Shown here: in pieces, positions 6,502 through 8,577 of the stretch
Layout of the letters: the number at the start of each line of letters is the position of its first letter
How positions within the stretch are numbered: position 1 is the first letter of the stretch
NCBI GenBank assembly: GCA_021204375.1
Contig: JAJPZL010000030.1
Coordinates: forward strand, 1 to 8,577
Source: Bacteroides sp.
GTDB taxonomy: Bacteria; Bacteroidota; Bacteroidia; Bacteroidales; Bacteroidaceae
Length of the DNA stretch: 8,577 nucleotides
Reading direction: 5' to 3'
Program-made: the position numbers and the translations under genes
Notes under the pieces: model-generated
What the model saw: the letters and a program-made list of their open reading frames with translations, nothing else
What the model was told of the DNA's origin: nothing
The model's database searches: none

Positions 6502-8522
6502 AGATGGTAGCCGTTTGTGGTTCAGGAGTGAACCTGTAGGAACGGCTGAAGTAACTGTCACTTCCGATTCTCCCACTATTGGTTTAGCCCGCCGGGAACT
6601 TCAGGCCTATTGGAAAGGGGCACCGGTAAGACTGGAGCGTACAGGCAACCGCAACATCCGGGAACTGACCCCGGAAGAATTTGAGGTTCGTACAGAGGGT
6701 GGTAACGTGGTGATCCGCTCTTCCGGAGACCAGGGAATTCTTTACGGAGCCTTTCATCTCCTTCGTTTACAGAAAACAGGGACTGATCTTTCTGCATTGG
6801 ATATCCGGGAAAAGCCTTCTTACCGGTACCGGATACTCAACCACTGGGATAACCTGGACCGTACTGTGGAAAGAGGCTATGCCGGACGCTCCCTCTGGTT
6901 ATGGGATGAATTGCCGGGCACTCTCTCCCCGGTACGAAATGTATGCCCGTGCCAATGCCTCATTGGGTATCAACGGTACGGTACTCAATAATGTAAATGC
7001 CAGCCCGCTTATTCTTTCGGCAGAATATCTGGAAAAGGTAAAAGCGTTGGCCGGATTATTCCGTCCTTACGGTATTAAAGTATATCTCTCCATCAACTTC
7101 TCTTCGCCTGCCGAATTGGGTGGATTGGATACCTCTGACTCCATGGATCCTGCCGTGCAGAAATGGTGGAAAGCTAAGACAAAGGAGATATATACCCTTA
7201 TTCCCGATTTCGGAGGGTTTCTAGTAAAGGCTAATTCCGAGGAACTTCTCGGCCATCAGGATTTTGGACGGAGCCATGTGGATGGTGCCAATATGATAGC
7301 TGATGCCCTGAAACCTTTTAAAGGAATTGTCATGTGGCGTGCTTTTGTGTATGAACCGGAAGATGACGATCGTGCCAAACAGGCCTATCAGGAGTTTGTT
7401 CCTTTTGATGGTCAGTTTCGTGACAACGTAATTATTCAGGTAAAGAACGGGCCGGTTGATTTCCAGCCCAGAGAACCTTTCAGTCCGCTTTTCGGAGCCA
7501 TGAAAAAGACTCCCACCATGGTTGAGTTCCAGATCACCCAGGAGTATACCGGTTTCAGTAATCACCTGAATTACCTGGCACCCATCTGGAAAGAGTGTTT
7601 GGAGAGTGATACCTGGCAACAGGGGGAAGGCTCTACTGTGGCCCGGGTAACAGACGGTTCTGTTTATCCGCAGAAGTTAACAGCCATTGCCGGAGTAGCT
7701 AATATTGGCGACGGTACCAACTGGTGCGGTCACCACTTTGCCCAATCCAACTGGTATGCTTTCGGACGTTTGGCCTGGGATCACCAGCTTACTTCCGAAG
7801 AGATTGCCGGTGAATAGCTCAAACAGACTTTTTCCCTTACAGGATCCGAACAGCAGAACAGTGTCAGTGTGTACAACGAGATTAAAGAGATGATGCTTAC
7901 TGCCAATGAGACCATTGTAGACTATATGATGCCGCTTGGGTTGCACCACCTCTTTGCTTTTGGGCACCATTACGAACCGGAACCCTGGTGTGCTATACCC
8001 GGTGCCCGTCCCGACTGGATGCCCGCTTATTATCACAAGGCCGATAAGGAAGGAGTGGGTTTTAACCGCAGTACCAGTGGTAGTAACGCTGTTTCTCAAT
8101 ATCACTCTCCGTTGAAAGAGATCTTTAACGATCCTCTTCGCTGTCCGGATGAGTTGCTGCTCTGGTTCCATCACGTACCCTGGGATCATACGATGCAAAG
8201 CGGAAGAACTTTGTGGGATGAAATGTGTCATCGTTACAGCCGGGGAGCGGCTCAGGTAAAAGAGTATCAGAAAGTTTGGGAAAATGCGTTGGATTTTATA
8301 GATTCGCAACGTTTTGAAGAAGTACGTCATCGGTTGAAGATACAGGCCCGGAATGCTGAGTGGTGGCGGGACGGTTGTTTACTTTATTTCCAGGAGTTTA
8401 GTAGCATGGAGTTCCCTCAGTGAATGGATGCTCCTGTACACGAGCTCAAAGATATGAAGGAGTATAAATTGAATATTACCAACTTTGAAAATTCTACGTA
8501 TGAAATGTTATATAAAAAATAG
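6443..8522 (+). pseudogene. GH67 alpha-glucuronidase, broken by a frameshift, a TAG and a TGA
   Basis: This enzyme removes (4-O-methyl)glucuronate from the non-reducing end of glucuronoxylo-oligosaccharides. A signal peptide is visible (about residues 1-19, MKRFFFFALV to LLCA), suggesting the periplasm. Repaired, it has about 693 residues, normal for the family. A small N-terminal domain is followed by [19 protein letters not shown], the barrel, and a C-terminal helical domain (WWRDGCLLYFQ). Catalytic residues are in place: general acid Glu in KANSE (7239-7241), Asp in GPVDFQPRE (7458-7460) and Glu in QEYTG (7542-7544). Their spacings of 73 and 28 match Glu292/Asp365/Glu393 of Cellvibrio GlcA67A as I recall them. 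Three lesions are seen: a frame change in the CTCTCTCCCC run (about 6921-6931; a 2-base loss or 1-base gain), TAG at 7815-7817 (GE*LKQTF, Trp expected), and TGA at 8421-8423 (FPQ*MDAP, likely Trp). The last frame ends at TAG 8520-8522, 4 nt before the next gene. Confidence 0.93.
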
Positions 8523-8526
8523 ATAG

Positions 8527-8577
8527 ATGGAAAAGACCTGGAGGTGGTTTGGCCGGAATGATGGTATTACCCTGGAT
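8527..8577 (+). CDS. uxuA: mannonate dehydratase, N-terminal fragment (cut by window end)
   Basis: Only 17 codons are visible, starting at an ATG 4 nt after the GH67 stop. The residues MEKTWRWFGRNDGITLD match the typical N terminus of UxuA-type D-mannonate dehydratases, which begin with an aromatic-rich strand (RW-F/Y-G) and then an ITL-D segment that leads into the TIM barrel. By family the enzyme dehydrates D-mannonate to 2-keto-3-deoxygluconate in the glucuronate catabolic branch, so it would process the glucuronate released by GH67 (4-O-methylglucuronate would first need demethylation). The call rests on a very short stretch plus this context. Confidence 0.62.
   Translation, partial: MEKTWRWFGRNDGITLD

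Noticed and set aside
3441..6931. Programmed ribosomal frameshifting at the three frame changes
   Set aside because: None shows a slippery heptamer followed by a clear structure, the families do not use frameshifting, and the changes sit in short homopolymer or low-complexity runs.
1..8577. CRISPR arrays, tRNA or rRNA genes, insertion sequences, long direct repeats
   Set aside because: No repeat-spacer pattern, RNA gene, transposase or terminal inverted repeat was seen; nothing points to mobile-element insertion as the cause of the gene damage.

Overview
The window is part of a glucuronoxylan-degradation locus from a member of the Bacteroidota, most likely a Bacteroidales relative. This is inferred from the protein families and gene order (sugar symporter, GH10 lipoprotein, GH43, then CE15, GH8 and GH67), which recall the xylanase clusters of Prevotella and Bacteroides. 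A-rich leaders without strong Shine-Dalgarno sites and two lipoprotein signals also fit. All genes lie on the + strand and are tightly packed, with 4-12 nt between them. The one exception is a 111-nt gap at 2583-2693 that holds a terminator-like hairpin.

Layout: the C-terminal end of a GPH/MFS sugar:cation symporter (1-446); a GH10 endo-xylanase lipoprotein (459-1595); a cytoplasmic GH43 beta-xylosidase/arabinofuranosidase (1608-2582); the hairpin (2638-2678); a CE15-type glucuronoyl esterase (2694-4162, broken); a Gfo/Idh/MocA oxidoreductase (4168-5157, broken); a GH8 reducing-end xylosidase or xylanase (5167-6501, frameshifted at its very end, ancestral stop about 6431); a GH67 alpha-glucuronidase (6443-8522, broken); and the first 17 codons of a probable mannonate dehydratase, uxuA (8527 to the window edge).

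Together the genes describe a pathway. GH10 cuts the xylan backbone at the cell surface or in the periplasm. CE15 splits lignin-glucuronate esters, GH67 removes (4-O-methyl)glucuronate from oligomers, and GH8 trims oligoxylosides from the reducing end. The symporter imports the products and GH43 finishes them in the cytoplasm. UxuA takes up the glucuronate branch.

The striking feature is the condition of the downstream half. The three upstream genes are clean, but the four complete genes after the hairpin carry seven disruptive lesions: three frameshifts and four in-frame stops. Three of the four stops fall where the family has, or the context implies, Trp. Every catalytic residue I can place is still present, and repairing the lesions restores normal family lengths. 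So either the damage is very recent, or the assembly was not fully polished, or (least likely) there is stop recoding. I see no new class of biological system here. The decay or error pattern is the main thing to check.
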